Origin: Staphylococcus pettenkoferi
Lineage (GTDB): Bacteria; Bacillota; Bacilli; Staphylococcales; Staphylococcaceae
Reading direction: 5' to 3'
Assembly: GCF_026659735.1 (NCBI RefSeq)
Contig: NZ_JANSKK010000014.1
Coordinates: 1 to 64,000, forward strand
Length of the DNA stretch: 64,000 bases
Shown here: one piece after another, positions 1 to 9,388 of the stretch
Layout of the letters: each line of letters opens with the position of its first letter
Numbering within the stretch: the stretch's first letter is position 1
Program-made: the position numbers and the translations under genes
Notes under the pieces: generated by a model
The model's database searches: none
Told to the model about the DNA's origin: nothing
What the model saw: the letters and a program-made list of their open reading frames with translations, nothing else

Positions 1-165
<165 letters not shown>

Positions 166-279
166 AAGCGTTTGATTAGCTCGTAAAAATAAGTGTTATC
201 AATAACACGTTGTGTTTATTGGAATTAACGTTGACATATTGTCATTTAGTTTTCAATGTTCATAAGAAATTAAATAAGA

Positions 280-353
280 TGGAGCGGGTGATGGGAATCG
301 AACCCACAACATCAGCTTGGAAGGCTGAGGTTTTGCCATTAAACTACACCCGC
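280..353 (-). tRNA. tRNA-Gly (anticodon TCC)
   Basis: The minus strand folds as a cloverleaf with acceptor stem GCGGGTG/CACCCGC, anticodon loop CTTCCAA giving TCC, and T-loop GGTTCGAATCC. CCA is encoded at 282-280. It lies just upstream of 16S on the same strand, so it is probably co-transcribed at the 5' end of the rRNA operon. Confidence 0.96.
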
Positions 354-374
354 TTATGAAATTAAAAAAGTTGA

Positions 375-457
<83 letters not shown>

Positions 458-512
458 TTAGCAAAATGACTAATCTCTTTTGAAAGAAGTCTCTTTAAAA
501 AGGACAATTACC

Positions 513-541
513 ATTTTATTATGCGGTTAATGTTTTGTCAA
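513..541 (-). promoter_or_regulatory. Strong SigA promoter for tRNA-Leu/tRNA-Gly/16S
   Basis: On the minus strand TTGACA (541-536), a 17-nt spacer and TAAAAT (518-513) lie ~56 bp upstream of tRNA-Leu. The consensus -35, ideal spacing and near-consensus -10 suit a stable-RNA promoter. No other convincing promoter was seen between here and 16S. Confidence 0.75.
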
Positions 542-1315
542 TGAGAATTTAATAGAAAGTTAAATTTCTTTATTCCCTCTTCAAAACGTCTTAATCATTT
601 TTACAACGATTATTATCATAGCTCATAATTGCGTGAACGTCAATACATACACACAATTTCTTTAGTGTAATTTATCCTATAGTTAAAATCAGCGAATTTT
701 AGTGGGATCAGTTATCTTATGACCGCTATTTCTTTAAAGGTTTTTCATTTAATTTCATTTCAACTAACATTCACTAAACTACAAGGCGTGCTCTTATATA
801 TTGTAAGTTGTTTAAATCTAAATCTATAAATTTATTTCTATCTGTATCTATTCCTCTCACTTATTGATTCCACTAGACTTCTTTTCCTACCACCGGAAAC
901 GTAGAAAAGCAACCACCAGTTATCGCTAACTATTCCTTCTCCAAATTCTCATTTAGTTGTAAGCATTACTACTTACTTAACTTCAGACACAAATAACATT
1001 TTTACTACTGCGCCTACCGAAAGTATACTCAACCGTTGAATCCGCTCTTTGGCAACTCTATAGATTCAAAGATCAAGCAATGCGGTATAACATCCTGCCC
1101 CACACTTCACGTAAAAGAAGCAATAGCCAATCACTCTTGACTACTGCTCCTCACTAGTTCTATTTAAATTTTGTATCAGCCTTTTAAAAGTACTAACTCA
1201 AGAGATTACCGTCATCGCGATACTCATAAAAATAAGTGTAACTACAGAGATTCCTGAATAATACGTTGCTATCACAAACGAACCTATGGATACCTCACTC
1301 TTTCTAACCGACCTT
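542..1315. other. Non-coding stretch, nothing recognised
   Basis: About 770 bp between the rRNA/tRNA promoter and the end of sprT. It is AT-rich with scattered stops in all frames and no ORF with a good ribosome binding site. The ORF opening at 1286 on the plus strand is only the antisense of sprT. I see no tRNA, repeat or terminator that I could defend. Confidence 0.5.
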
Positions 1316-1771
1316 TCACTTTCGTACTTCTACCAACTTCAACCGTCCACCGCAACGACCACAAACACGTCGACGTGTATCCACCTTGCGTATGCGCGGA
1401 AATTTCACACCACATTTTTTACATTGATAGACGTAATTCGCGCGTTCCTCGTAACTTTGAACCGGTGTACAATAACGAGGCGCTCCCACTTGCTTACTTA
1501 ATGCTTTAAAGTCTTTATCTCGATGTTGATAACCTTTCCTTTCTAAGTGCAAATGATAGTGACATAATTCGTGCTTAATAATATCTTCAACAGCTTGCAC
1601 TCCAAATTTCTCAAATTGTTTGTAGTTAATTTCGATATTATGGGAGGCAAGCATGTATCTTCCACCTGTCGTTCTTAGGCGGTAGTTAAAATAAGCACGG
1701 TGCCGAAATGGCCTCCCGAAACTGTCACGTGAAATCGTCTCAGTCATCTCTTGAATATCTTGATCATTCAT
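1316..1771 (-). CDS. sprT: SprT-like zinc protein
   Basis: A 151-residue SprT family protein. HELCH near residues 67-71 is the HExxH zinc motif of this metalloprotease-like fold, and a C-terminal zinc ribbon is visible as CKKCG ... CGRCG. The family is related to eukaryotic SPRTN, but the bacterial role is poorly defined. I chose the ATG at 1771; the longer frame to 1813 lies inside the end of tex. The gene overlaps the 3' end of tex by 8 bp, so it is probably translated by coupling. A tex-sprT pair is normal in staphylococci. Confidence 0.88.
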   Translation of the reverse strand: MNDQDIQEMTETISRDSFGRPFRHRAYFNYRLRTTGGRYMLASHNIEINYKQFEKFGVQAVEDIIKHELCHYHLHLERKGYQHRDKDFKALSKQVGAPRYCTPVQSYEERANYVYQCKKCGVKFPRIRKVDTRRRVCGRCGGRLKLVEVRK

Positions 1772-3914
1772 TTGGATCGACCATCGATAATGAGACTTTT
1801 CCTTTATTCTCATCTACTTGAATAATCCATACATCAACGATATCACCGACGCTGACAATATCCATTGGATTTTTAACAAAACGGCGAGACATTTTAGAAA
1901 TATGCACGAGACCGTCTTGCTTCACTCCGATATCGACAAAGGCACCGAAGTCTACTACGTTACGCACTGTACCGCTTAACTTCATACCTTCTGTTAAGTC
2001 CTCGATAGACAGCACATCTGATTTGAGAATAGGTGCATCAAAGTCATCGCGTAAGTCACGGTGAGGTGCTTTCAATGATTTAACGATATCCTCAAGCGTA
2101 GGTAGACCAATATTCAACGTTTCAGCAGTCTCTGATAAGTTCAATTTCTCGAGCGTTGCTTTCAACTGATCTGAACCTAAATCTGCTGATGTCATGCCTA
2201 CGGAATCTAACAACGTATACGTAGCCTCATAACTCTCAGGGTGAATTGACGTATTGTCTAATGGTTCTTTGCCATCAACGATTCTTAAGAAACCGATACT
2301 TTGTTCAAATGTCTTCGCCCCTAAACGCTTTACTTTAGCAATTTGAGAATGATGCGTGATCGCACCTTCCTCTTCACGATAAGCGATAATATTTTTAGCA
2401 ATTGACGGCGTAAGTCCAGAAACGTACTGCATAAGGGACTGGGAAGCCGTATTAACATCAACGCCCACTTGGTTAACAGCAGTTTCCACAACGAAAGTTA
2501 AAGCACTCTCAAGTTCCTTCTGGTTCACATCGTGCTGATACTGACCGACGCCAATCGATTTGGGATCAATCTTCACGAGTTCACTCAATGGATCTTGGAT
2601 ACGTCGACCGATAGACACCGCACTGCGTTCCTCAACTTGGAAGTCTGGGAATTCCTCACGTGCTACTTCAGATGCGGAGTAAACCGATGCACCCGCTTCA
2701 TTCACAATCACATACTGCACATCTAAATCATGGTCTTGAATGAGTCCAGCAATAAACTGCTCGGTTTCACGACTAGCAGTACCATTCCCTATCGCGATGA
2801 GATCAACGTGATGACGTTGGATAAAATCAATAACAATCCGCTCTGCCTCTTTCTTCTTATTGACTGGTGGATGAGGATAGATCACACCTTTATCTACAAA
2901 GGTACCATAAGGATTGATGACCGCTAATTTACAACCTGTACGAAACGCAGGATCCACACCTAGTATTTGTTTGCCTTTCATCGGTGGTTGTAAAAGGAGA
3001 TTTCTTAAATTCTCGCCGAAGACTTCAATCGCATGTTCTTCTGCTCGTCCAGTTAAATCACCTCTGATTTCACGCTCAATTGAAGGCATAATTAACCGTT
3101 TCAAACTATCTTTAATTGCATCAACAATGTAAGGCGTTGCTTCAGTCTGCGCAGGTACTTCATGTTTACGAATGAAATTCTCTATACCTCGCGTATCTAC
3201 ATCAATCTTCACATTGAGAACTTTTTCTTTCTCACCACGATTCATTGCCAGCACACGATGATTTGCCACTTTTTTCACAGGTTCACTAAAGTCGTAATAC
3301 ATTTCGTAAATACCTTGCTCATCTTCCGCTTTTTTCTTTTTAGCTGCAGTGATGACGCCGTGTTGGTACGTATCTTTCAATATCTTTTGACGATATTTCG
3401 GGTTATCCGAAACCTGTTCAGCGATAATATCTTGAGCACCTTGAAGTGCTTCTTCAACAGATGTCACCTCGTCATTCAAATACGCCTCTGCCGCAGTTTC
3501 GACACTTTCTGTAAGCGATGATTGTTGTAGCCACTCTGCCAATGGTTCCAACCCTTTGCGTTTCGCCTCAGTCGCACGTGTCTTTTTCTTCTGTTTGTAT
3601 GGACGATATAAATCCTCAACTCTTTGTAATTTCGTTTGTTTGAGGATGTCAGATTTGAGTTCGTCCGTGAGCATGCCTTGTTGCTCAATGTTATGTATAA
3701 CTTCTTCTTTTCTCTTCTGCAAATGCACCACATATTGATACTCATCATTGATTTGCTTAATCTCCACTTCATCGAGTCCGCCCGTTTGTTCTTTACGGTA
3801 GCGTGCTATGAACGGCACTGTATTGTTATCTTCAAGCAGTTGTAACACCGCTTTGATTTGTGGTACAGAGTATTGATATTGTTTTGCGATTGATTGAATG
3901 AGCTGTTTATCCAT
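1764..3914 (-). CDS. tex: Tex family RNA-binding transcription accessory protein
   Basis: A 716-residue Tex (YhgF/YdcI-type) protein with the family order: N-terminal Tex helical region, YqgF-like RNase H-fold domain (motif GVDPAFRTGCK), helix-hairpin-helix motifs (LTPSIAKNIIAYREEEGA), and a C-terminal S1 domain (KLSGTVRNVVDFGAFVDIGV). Tex binds RNA and associates with the transcription machinery. The ATG at 3914 is chosen because TTGGAGG lies 5 nt before it; the ATG five codons earlier lies inside that ribosome binding site. It precedes sprT with an 8-bp overlap. Full family length. Confidence 0.95.
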   Translation of the reverse strand: MDKQLIQSIAKQYQYSVPQIKAVLQLLEDNNTVPFIARYRKEQTGGLDEVEIKQINDEYQYVVHLQKRKEEVIHNIEQQGMLTDELKSDILKQTKLQRVEDLYRPYKQKKKTRATEAKRKGLEPLAEWLQQSSLTESVETAAEAYLNDEVTSVEEALQGAQDIIAEQVSDNPKYRQKILKDTYQHGVITAAKKKKAEDEQGIYEMYYDFSEPVKKVANHRVLAMNRGEKEKVLNVKIDVDTRGIENFIRKHEVPAQTEATPYIVDAIKDSLKRLIMPSIEREIRGDLTGRAEEHAIEVFGENLRNLLLQPPMKGKQILGVDPAFRTGCKLAVINPYGTFVDKGVIYPHPPVNKKKEAERIVIDFIQRHHVDLIAIGNGTASRETEQFIAGLIQDHDLDVQYVIVNEAGASVYSASEVAREEFPDFQVEERSAVSIGRRIQDPLSELVKIDPKSIGVGQYQHDVNQKELESALTFVVETAVNQVGVDVNTASQSLMQYVSGLTPSIAKNIIAYREEEGAITHHSQIAKVKRLGAKTFEQSIGFLRIVDGKEPLDNTSIHPESYEATYTLLDSVGMTSADLGSDQLKATLEKLNLSETAETLNIGLPTLEDIVKSLKAPHRDLRDDFDAPILKSDVLSIEDLTEGMKLSGTVRNVVDFGAFVDIGVKQDGLVHISKMSRRFVKNPMDIVSVGDIVDVWIIQVDENKGKVSLSMVDPNE

Positions 3915-4475
3915 AATTGCCTCCAACATTATTACTTTTCTTCAATTCTCTTCAGTAGAACTTTAATTAATATATATATTCACTTTTTCTATTTTTAAAA
4001 TGAGTGTCACAAATGCATTTAATTCGGACATAAGTTCCGCAGCAATACGACTTTTAGATCTCACGTCTATACGGTATGTATTTTCAGATAAAAGTTATAC
4101 GCATTCCTGTCATTCTGAGAAGATACACCATTCCCTAAAAGCAACCTACGCATTGCCCCCCTCCACCATTACCTTTCCAGTAGCTATCAAAAGTCACTCA
4201 AATATTGAACAACGCATCCATTTTAACATATAAAAATAGAGGTAAGGACGATTCAATCATTTCAATGGGCATTCTTCGTAATGCCTCTTCTCTACAACTA
4301 TAGAATCCTAACTACGAAGGCTAGGGTTCGAACCCCAGACGATATTTGCACAATTTAACTTTCACTATTGTGTCACGTTCGGGGGTTCAAGAAGATATAT
4401 TGTCTCATAGCGGGTTCGACTAAAAGCTATGAGCATACTTTCACTTCTATAGTCATAACGGGTACGTCCTGACCT
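3915..4475. other. Intergenic region between sigB and tex, with inverted repeats and tRNA T-loop-like motifs
   Basis: About 560 bp with no conventional gene. It holds the IR CTTCGTA/TACGAAG (4273-4279 and 4313-4319), the IR CTCATAGC/GCTATGAG (4404-4411 and 4426-4433), and three GGTTCGA/GGTTCAA strings at about 4325, 4384 and 4412 that resemble tRNA T-loops. No complete cloverleaf could be drawn. A 28-codon minus-strand ORF (4067-4153) has an intense GGAGG 6 nt before its ATG; whether it is real is unknown. Confidence 0.4.
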
Positions 4476-5246
4476 CTATTTATGTGCTGCTTCTTGTAAT
4501 TTCTTGATTGCAGTTCGCTGTAATCTGGAAACATGCATCTGACTTAATCCAATACGTTCACCAGTTTCTTTCTGGCTCAAACCTTCAATAAAGGTACACT
4601 GGATAATTTCACGCTCTCGATCGGATAATATCGGTAGAATCTTCTCCAAGATCATCCGCTTCTCCGTCAAATCATAGTTATCATCTTGTGATCCCATAAT
4701 ATCTAAGAGTGTAACGGTAGAACCGTCTTTGTCGGCTTCGATGGAGTGGTCGACACTGAGTGCATTATAGCTTTGACCCATTTCCATCGCTTCGAGTACT
4801 TCTTCGTCTGTGACTTCTAAACGTTGAGCGATTTCCGCAATGGAAGGAGAGCGTTCTAATTCATTTGTTAAATCATCCGTTACTTTCTTAATACGTGGAC
4901 CGATTTCTTTAATGCGTCTCGGCACGTGTACACTCCACGTTTTATCACGTAAGTAACGTTTAATTTCACCTATCACTGTAGGGACTAGAAATGCCTCGAA
5001 CTTTCTATCATAAGAGAGATCGAAACGATTAATAGCCCCTATTAAACCAACCATCCCTACTTGTACAAGGTCTTCGTGATGAGACTGACCTTTAGAGTAC
5101 TTATAAGCAAGTGATTCAATTAATTTGTTGTAATGTTGCACGAGTTTGTCTTGCGCGTGTGTATCTTCACCGTTCTGATGCTCTTTAATCCATTGGTTGA
5201 TTTGTTCAGGTGATATTTCGTTAACTGATTTCGACTCTTTCGTCAT
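4476..5246 (-). CDS. sigB: RNA polymerase sigma factor SigB (general stress)
   Basis: A 256-residue sigma-70 family factor of the SigB/F/G type. Region 2 is clear ([20 protein letters not shown], then [20 protein letters not shown]), region 3 follows, and the C-terminal region 4 helix-turn-helix is [20 protein letters not shown]. SigB directs stress, pigment and envelope genes in staphylococci and is held inactive by RsbW. Its start lies inside the 3' end of rsbW (26-bp overlap), the normal rsbVW-sigB arrangement. It is transcribed with rsbU/V/W and from an internal SigB promoter. Confidence 0.98.
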   Translation of the reverse strand: MTKESKSVNEISPEQINQWIKEHQNGEDTHAQDKLVQHYNKLIESLAYKYSKGQSHHEDLVQVGMVGLIGAINRFDLSYDRKFEAFLVPTVIGEIKRYLRDKTWSVHVPRRIKEIGPRIKKVTDDLTNELERSPSIAEIAQRLEVTDEEVLEAMEMGQSYNALSVDHSIEADKDGSTVTLLDIMGSQDDNYDLTEKRMILEKILPILSDREREIIQCTFIEGLSQKETGERIGLSQMHVSRLQRTAIKKLQEAAHK

Positions 5247-5700
5247 TATTTCGCACCTGCTCTTTGTTTAAATACTTTGTCATACTGATCGTTACGCCTG
5301 ACTCTTTATCAACACTGACTTCGTCCATCAATGACTCGATGAGGAATAAACCTAAGCCACCTTCGCGAAGATAGTCGATGTTCTCATTCTCTTGATAAGG
5401 TCCAAGTTGCTCTTTCGCTTCTTCGTAATTGAAACTTTCGCCTTGGTCAGAGATAACAATCTTAATCTTATCATCAAAGATTTCATAACCTAAGTTAATC
5501 ATTCCTTGTTGTTCTTTATCATGATAAGCATGTTTGACTGCATTTGTCACGGCTTCACTCACCGCAATCTTCGCATCTTCAATATCATCATAAGATGCGC
5601 CTGCTCTAGTGAAGACGCCTGATAATGTGAGTCGGATTAAACTGACATATTCAGCAGAAGCTGGTAAACACATTTCGATGTAATCTTGTTTCGATTGCAT
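5221..5700 (-). CDS. rsbW: Anti-sigma-B factor, serine kinase RsbW
   Basis: A 159-residue GHKL-fold kinase. The N box ([14 protein letters not shown]) and glycine-rich ATP lid ([15 protein letters not shown], here [13 protein letters not shown]) are visible. RsbW binds SigB and phosphorylates RsbV, so stress control runs through partner switching. The ATG at 5700 is supported by GGAGG 9 nt upstream and by the family N-terminus [10 protein letters not shown]; the longer frame would run into rsbV. Overlaps sigB by 26 bp. Confidence 0.97.
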   Translation of the reverse strand: MQSKQDYIEMCLPASAEYVSLIRLTLSGVFTRAGASYDDIEDAKIAVSEAVTNAVKHAYHDKEQQGMINLGYEIFDDKIKIVISDQGESFNYEEAKEQLGPYQENENIDYLREGGLGLFLIESLMDEVSVDKESGVTISMTKYLNKEQVRNNDERVEIS

Positions 5701-5701
5701 G

Positions 5702-6028
5702 TTACTCAACCTCCGTTCCTTCGTTAACATGCATTAAATCTTTCAAGCCAGTAATGTCGAATAAACGACTGATGCGATCTGACACACCTAATATATAAAG
5801 TTGCTTGTCATGTTGATTTAATGCTTTTAACGTTCCTACGAATAAGCCTAAGCCAGTAGAATCCATATAACTCACATTTTCTAAATTTACATGTATATCT
5901 TTCGTACCTTCTTGGCGCATTGGAACGAGTACATCTTCCAATTCCGGTACGGTATAAACGTCGAGTTCGCCGCCAACTTTGACTTCATAATATGTGTCAT
6001 GAGTCACAGTTTCTATATTGAGATTCAT
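5702..6028 (-). CDS. rsbV: Anti-anti-sigma factor RsbV
   Basis: A 108-residue STAS-domain protein. The phosphoacceptor loop is YMDSTGLG around residues 55-62; the serine in DST is the residue phosphorylated by RsbW. Dephosphorylated RsbV captures RsbW and frees SigB. Its stop is 1 bp before the rsbW start, so translation is probably coupled. Preceded by AGGAG and by a SigB-type promoter in the rsbU-rsbV gap. Confidence 0.97.
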   Translation of the reverse strand: MNLNIETVTHDTYYEVKVGGELDVYTVPELEDVLVPMRQEGTKDIHVNLENVSYMDSTGLGLFVGTLKALNQHDKQLYILGVSDRISRLFDITGLKDLMHVNEGTEVE

Positions 6029-6064
6029 TCTCCTACACTCCTAATTATAGTTTACTTTCCTAAT

Positions 6065-6090
6065 ATACCCAAAAAAGACAATTTGTAACC
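6065..6090 (-). promoter_or_regulatory. SigB-dependent promoter of rsbV-rsbW-sigB
   Basis: On the minus strand GGTTAC (6090-6085), 14 nt, then GGGTAT (6070-6065). The -10 is a perfect match to the staphylococcal SigB element and the -35 is a partial match to GTTT. It lies ~37 bp upstream of rsbV, where S. aureus has its autoregulatory SigB promoter. Confidence 0.8.
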
Positions 6091-6106
6091 GAACAGACAC
6101 GTGTAG

Positions 6107-7108
6107 CTAATGCACACGTTTGATGATAAGTATGGTTAAATCGTCACGTTTTTTAGGATTTTGAATCTTTAGCAATGCCTCATAGAGCAATTGCACAATA
6201 TCTTGCGGATGCATGTGCTTGTACTCCTGAATAAGATTTAATAAATAATTTTTATTAATAAACTCACCATTATCATCACGAATTTCTGTGACCCCATCAG
6301 TGAAGATAATGATTAAATCATCTATGTAGATGGGAATTTCTTGCTGATCATATCTTGTGTGTTGATCTACACCTAGCACTGTGCCTCGAACACTAATCTC
6401 CTCAAATGAATTCTCTTCAGCACGAAAGATGTAGCCTGGTTCATGACCTGCTGAACTGCAGTAAAGAAGATGATTCATTTCCTCGTACAGGCCATAGAAC
6501 ATCGTCACAAACATATTCTGATTGACGTTCTTCTCAACTACCCGGTTCAGACGTTTCAACCCATCACTTGGAAGTTGCGAATGGCCGTATGAGTCCATGC
6601 CAAACTTGATCATACTCATCGCTAGCGCTGCTGGAATTCCCTTACCGATGACATCCGCCACAGCGAAACTCATCGTTCCGTCTTTGTGGTCGATCAAGTT
6701 GAAGTAGTCACCGCTCACTTTCTGCGCTGCTACTGAAATGGCACCAATCTGAATGCTATCAAATTGGGGAATTTCCGTCTTTAACATCGTCTGTTGAAGA
6801 CGTGCCGCTAAATCGATTTCCTTGTCATGATGTTGCAGCCTATTCACTAACCGTTGATAATCTCGATAGCTATAGCCGAAACCTTTGACTACTTCCTCAA
6901 GCACCTCAAGCGTAGTCATAATTTGCGCCTCAGATAAGTTGAGATTCATAATGTAGCTCTTATGAATGTCAACGATATCCTCAGGCAAGACATCTTTCTT
7001 AATCACTTCATCAGTAAAGTTCATACAAATGGTGCGCAATTCTTGAGTGAAGCCGGATTCTAAACTTTGGTTGATGAGCGACTTATATTGTTTCTTGAAC
7101 TCTTCCAC
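6107..7108 (-). CDS. rsbU: PP2C phosphatase RsbU, activator of SigB
   Basis: A 333-residue protein: an N-terminal helical regulatory domain (~1-110) and a C-terminal PP2C/SpoIIE phosphatase domain with metal-binding acidic motifs (GDYFNLIDHKDG, AVADVIGKGIPAA, FTDGVTE). It dephosphorylates RsbV-P to switch SigB on. Staphylococci lack the stressosome upstream of this protein in Bacillus, so how the signal reaches it is unsettled. The start is GTG with AGGAGG 9 nt upstream. First gene of the sigB cluster; a TTGACA (about 7193-7198 region) lies upstream but its -10 is poor. Confidence 0.96.
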   Translation of the reverse strand: MEEFKKQYKSLINQSLESGFTQELRTICMNFTDEVIKKDVLPEDIVDIHKSYIMNLNLSEAQIMTTLEVLEEVVKGFGYSYRDYQRLVNRLQHHDKEIDLAARLQQTMLKTEIPQFDSIQIGAISVAAQKVSGDYFNLIDHKDGTMSFAVADVIGKGIPAALAMSMIKFGMDSYGHSQLPSDGLKRLNRVVEKNVNQNMFVTMFYGLYEEMNHLLYCSSAGHEPGYIFRAEENSFEEISVRGTVLGVDQHTRYDQQEIPIYIDDLIIIFTDGVTEIRDDNGEFINKNYLLNLIQEYKHMHPQDIVQLLYEALLKIQNPKKRDDLTILIIKRVH

Positions 7109-7571
7109 GCTGTATTTCCTCCTCAGAAAGCGAAAGTCTCTGATGTCTTTCTCACTGTCTTGTGATTTGTCAAAGTCTATCCATGCGAGTCAGAACATTG
7201 GACAACTTTCTTATTGCTTCCTCACACTCTTGCAGTAGCTACGTTAACCCAGCTAGGTAAAATGAAAGTCATACACTAAGCAGTTACACGCGTCTCTACA
7301 AAGAGTCTAGCAATACCTATTATGATAAAAATAAAAATGAGATAAACATGCTTACCACTCATATTTAGCTCTTAACACTTTTTAAAGCTTTAGGAGAACC
7401 TAAAGCTTTAAATCAAACATTCATCGTCATCAATTCCGATGAAATTACTTATATATTAACATATTGATGAAGTAATTTTAAACTTAATTATATAAAACCA
7501 CTTTCTCATATGTTAAATTGTATTAAAAATTTATACGTTAGCTCTGTATGTATGTCTTTATGAAATGAGCT
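7109..7571. other. Intergenic region between mazF and rsbU
   Basis: About 460 bp without a gene. It contains the perfect 14-bp-arm palindrome listed separately and presumably the SigA promoter of rsbU. No terminator with a T-run follows mazF on the minus strand, so read-through from mazEF into rsbUVW-sigB looks possible, as reported for S. aureus. Confidence 0.5.
7381..7412. repeat. Perfect 14-bp inverted repeat between mazF and rsbU
   Basis: TTTAAAGCTTTAGG (7381-7394) and CCTAAAGCTTTAAA (7399-7412) are exact reverse complements around the 4-nt loop AGAA. On the minus strand the base after the stem is an A-run, not a T-run, so it is not a standard terminator. It could be an mRNA processing site or a protein-binding palindrome. 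Confidence 0.6.
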
Positions 7572-7910
7572 TCAATGAAGTCCTAAGCTGATTCGAATCG
7601 CTTTGTTAACTTCTTCCATCTTGCTATCAGATAGATATGTAAGCTTTTCCTTAAGTCTCTTCTTGTCTAACGTTCGAATTTGTTCGAGAAGAATAACGGA
7701 ATCTTTGTCCAATTTATATTTCTTCTTCTCAATTTCAACGTGGGTTGGTATCTTAGCTTTATTAATCCTACCCGTAATTGCCGCAACAATTACGGTAGGA
7801 CTATATTTATTACCAGTATCGTTTTGTATGATGACAACGGGTCTTACTCCCCCTTGTTCAGACCCTTGTACTGGTGATAAATCAGCTAAATAAACATCTC
7901 CTCTTCTCAT
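7572..7910 (-). CDS. mazF: Endoribonuclease toxin MazF (type II)
   Basis: A 112-residue MazF/PemK toxin. It starts [20 protein letters not shown], the beta-strand/loop that carries the active site, then [12 protein letters not shown]. The S. aureus enzyme cuts mRNA at UACAU; the close match through the catalytic half suggests a similar specificity, but that is inference. It is a few residues shorter at the C-terminus than the S. aureus form. The start overlaps the mazE stop by 4 bp (ATGA), so toxin translation is coupled to antitoxin. Confidence 0.97.
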   Translation of the reverse strand: MRRGDVYLADLSPVQGSEQGGVRPVVIIQNDTGNKYSPTVIVAAITGRINKAKIPTHVEIEKKKYKLDKDSVILLEQIRTLDKKRLKEKLTYLSDSKMEEVNKAIRISLGLH

Positions 7911-8080
7911 CGTTCATTATTGAAATTGGAACTGATGTAAGATTCGTTACAATCACAAGCTTCACATTCAAATGGGAAAGCTTCTGTTGCAAGGGAGAGA
8001 TTTAAATCAGCCATTTGGGAGTAACCTTCTTTGAGCAGTTGTTCGATACTATGATTCCTACTTTGATTGAAACCAGACAT
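7907..8080 (-). CDS. mazE: Antitoxin MazE
   Basis: A 57-residue antitoxin beginning [20 protein letters not shown]. The C-terminal MazF-binding segment contains the conserved [22 protein letters not shown] stretch (here [18 protein letters not shown]). The ATG at 8080 is fixed by GGAGG 8 nt upstream and by family length; a longer frame to 8143 has no ribosome binding site. It overlaps mazF by 4 bp. Upstream lie nested inverted repeats that touch its ribosome binding site. Confidence 0.95.
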   Translation of the reverse strand: MSGFNQSRNHSIEQLLKEGYSQMADLNLSLATEAFPFECEACDCNESYISSNFNNER

Positions 8081-8092
8081 GCATAAGACCTC

Positions 8093-8163
8093 CACCGTTT
8101 TAATTTTTAAAACAGATTTGTGATTCCTATTTAGGAACATCATAACAAATTTTAAAAACGGTG
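8093..8163. repeat. Nested inverted repeats between alr and mazE
   Basis: Outer arms CACCGTTTT (8093-8101) and AAAACGGTG (8155-8163); inner arms TTCCTA (8124-8129) and TAGGAA (8132-8137). On the mazE strand the 3' outer arm runs into the mazE ribosome binding site (CGGTGGAGG). It may be an operator for mazEF autoregulation, or an RNA fold in transcripts coming from alr. Confidence 0.55.
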
Positions 8164-8169
8164 ACTATA

Positions 8170-9318
8170 CTATTTCAGTAATTCGTTGTTAATTCGTGTA
8201 TGATCTTCATATTGATAAAGTCTCGGTAAACGGCGACTCAAGTTACAGAGCACTTCATAATTAATCGTCTGTTGTTGCTGTGCTAAGGCTTCTACAGATT
8301 GTGCATCATCGCCATCTTCAGACATGAGAATAACTTTGTCACCAATTTCAACGTCATCAGGCACACGTACAATCGTCTGATCCATACATACACGGCCAAT
8401 CACTTGGCACTGTTTACCGCGAATTTCAACGTATGCTCCTGACATAGAACGTAGATAACCATCTGCATAACCGATTGGAATGACCGCTACTTTCTCACGT
8501 TCTGATGCTTGATATGTCCAGCCATAACTTACAGCAGTCTCTGGATCTAAATATTTCGTCTGCACAACTTCCGTTTCCCATGTGACACTTGGATAAAGTT
8601 CAACAGAAGTTTGTTCTTTCATATACTCAGATGGGTAATATCCATAAAGTGCAATACCAACGCGGACTGCGTTACAGAATGAGAAGTTTTCTCGCAAACT
8701 TCCAGCTGAATTCTGAGAATGAATATATTCAGGTTTCTCCGCTTCATTAACGATTGTTTCGAATTTCTGTTGTTGTTGATGCATTGCCTCTCCAGGTTCA
8801 TCTGCACATGCAAAGTGTGTGAACACACCTTCAAATACCAAGTTAGGCGTCTCTTGAATTAACGCAATCGTTTCTTTGTATTCTTCAACTGTCGTCATAC
8901 CTAAACGACTCATGCCACTATCAATTTTAATATGTAACCAAATATCTTTCTCATTATCGTCATCAATTTGCGTAATCGCTTGATCTAACCACTCTTTAGA
9001 TGGCACCGTCATCGCTACTCGGTGTTGAATCGCTTTCTTAACATTCTCTGGTGGAACCACGCCAAGAACGAGAATCTTTGCACTCACACCATGCATGCGT
9101 AACTCTACGGCCTCATCTAACGTTGCCACCGCGAAGAAGTCCGCACCTTGTTCCATCAAATAACGTGCGACTTGTACACTTCCGAGACCATACGCGTTCG
9201 CTTTCACTACTGGAATTACCGTCTTATTCGGGTGCAATCTTCCAAAGGTTTGATAATTTCTTGCAACCGCTGGCAAGTCGATAGTGAGTAGACTCGATCT
9301 ATAATATCTTTCCGACAT
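8170..9318 (-). CDS. alr: Alanine racemase
   Basis: A 382-residue fold-type III PLP enzyme making D-alanine for peptidoglycan and teichoic acid. The PLP lysine is in VVKANAYG (K39) and the second catalytic tyrosine lies in VSYGWTY in the C-terminal beta domain. I chose the ATG at 9318 (AGGAGG 9 nt upstream; family N-terminus MSERYYRS) over the ATG at 9360. It follows acpS by 70 bp and precedes mazE, the usual staphylococcal acpS-alr-mazEF order. Confidence 0.97.
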   Translation of the reverse strand: MSERYYRSSLLTIDLPAVARNYQTFGRLHPNKTVIPVVKANAYGLGSVQVARYLMEQGADFFAVATLDEAVELRMHGVSAKILVLGVVPPENVKKAIQHRVAMTVPSKEWLDQAITQIDDDNEKDIWLHIKIDSGMSRLGMTTVEEYKETIALIQETPNLVFEGVFTHFACADEPGEAMHQQQQKFETIVNEAEKPEYIHSQNSAGSLRENFSFCNAVRVGIALYGYYPSEYMKEQTSVELYPSVTWETEVVQTKYLDPETAVSYGWTYQASEREKVAVIPIGYADGYLRSMSGAYVEIRGKQCQVIGRVCMDQTIVRVPDDVEIGDKVILMSEDGDDAQSVEALAQQQQTINYEVLCNLSRRLPRLYQYEDHTRINNELLK

Positions 9319-9388
9319 CTCAACATTCCTCCTGTAGTGTTTGTATATTTCAGTAATCAATTTATCGTCGTCTTCACAAGTTTTAAGC

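Noticed and set aside
1286-1501. 71-codon plus-strand ORF beginning MDTSLFLTDL
   Set aside because: Mostly the antisense of the zinc-ribbon part of sprT and no start signal.
3162-3521. 119-codon plus-strand ORF within tex
   Set aside because: It lies antisense to the well-conserved tex coding region, has no ribosome binding site, and encodes a Phe/Ile/Leu-rich string typical of a reversed frame.
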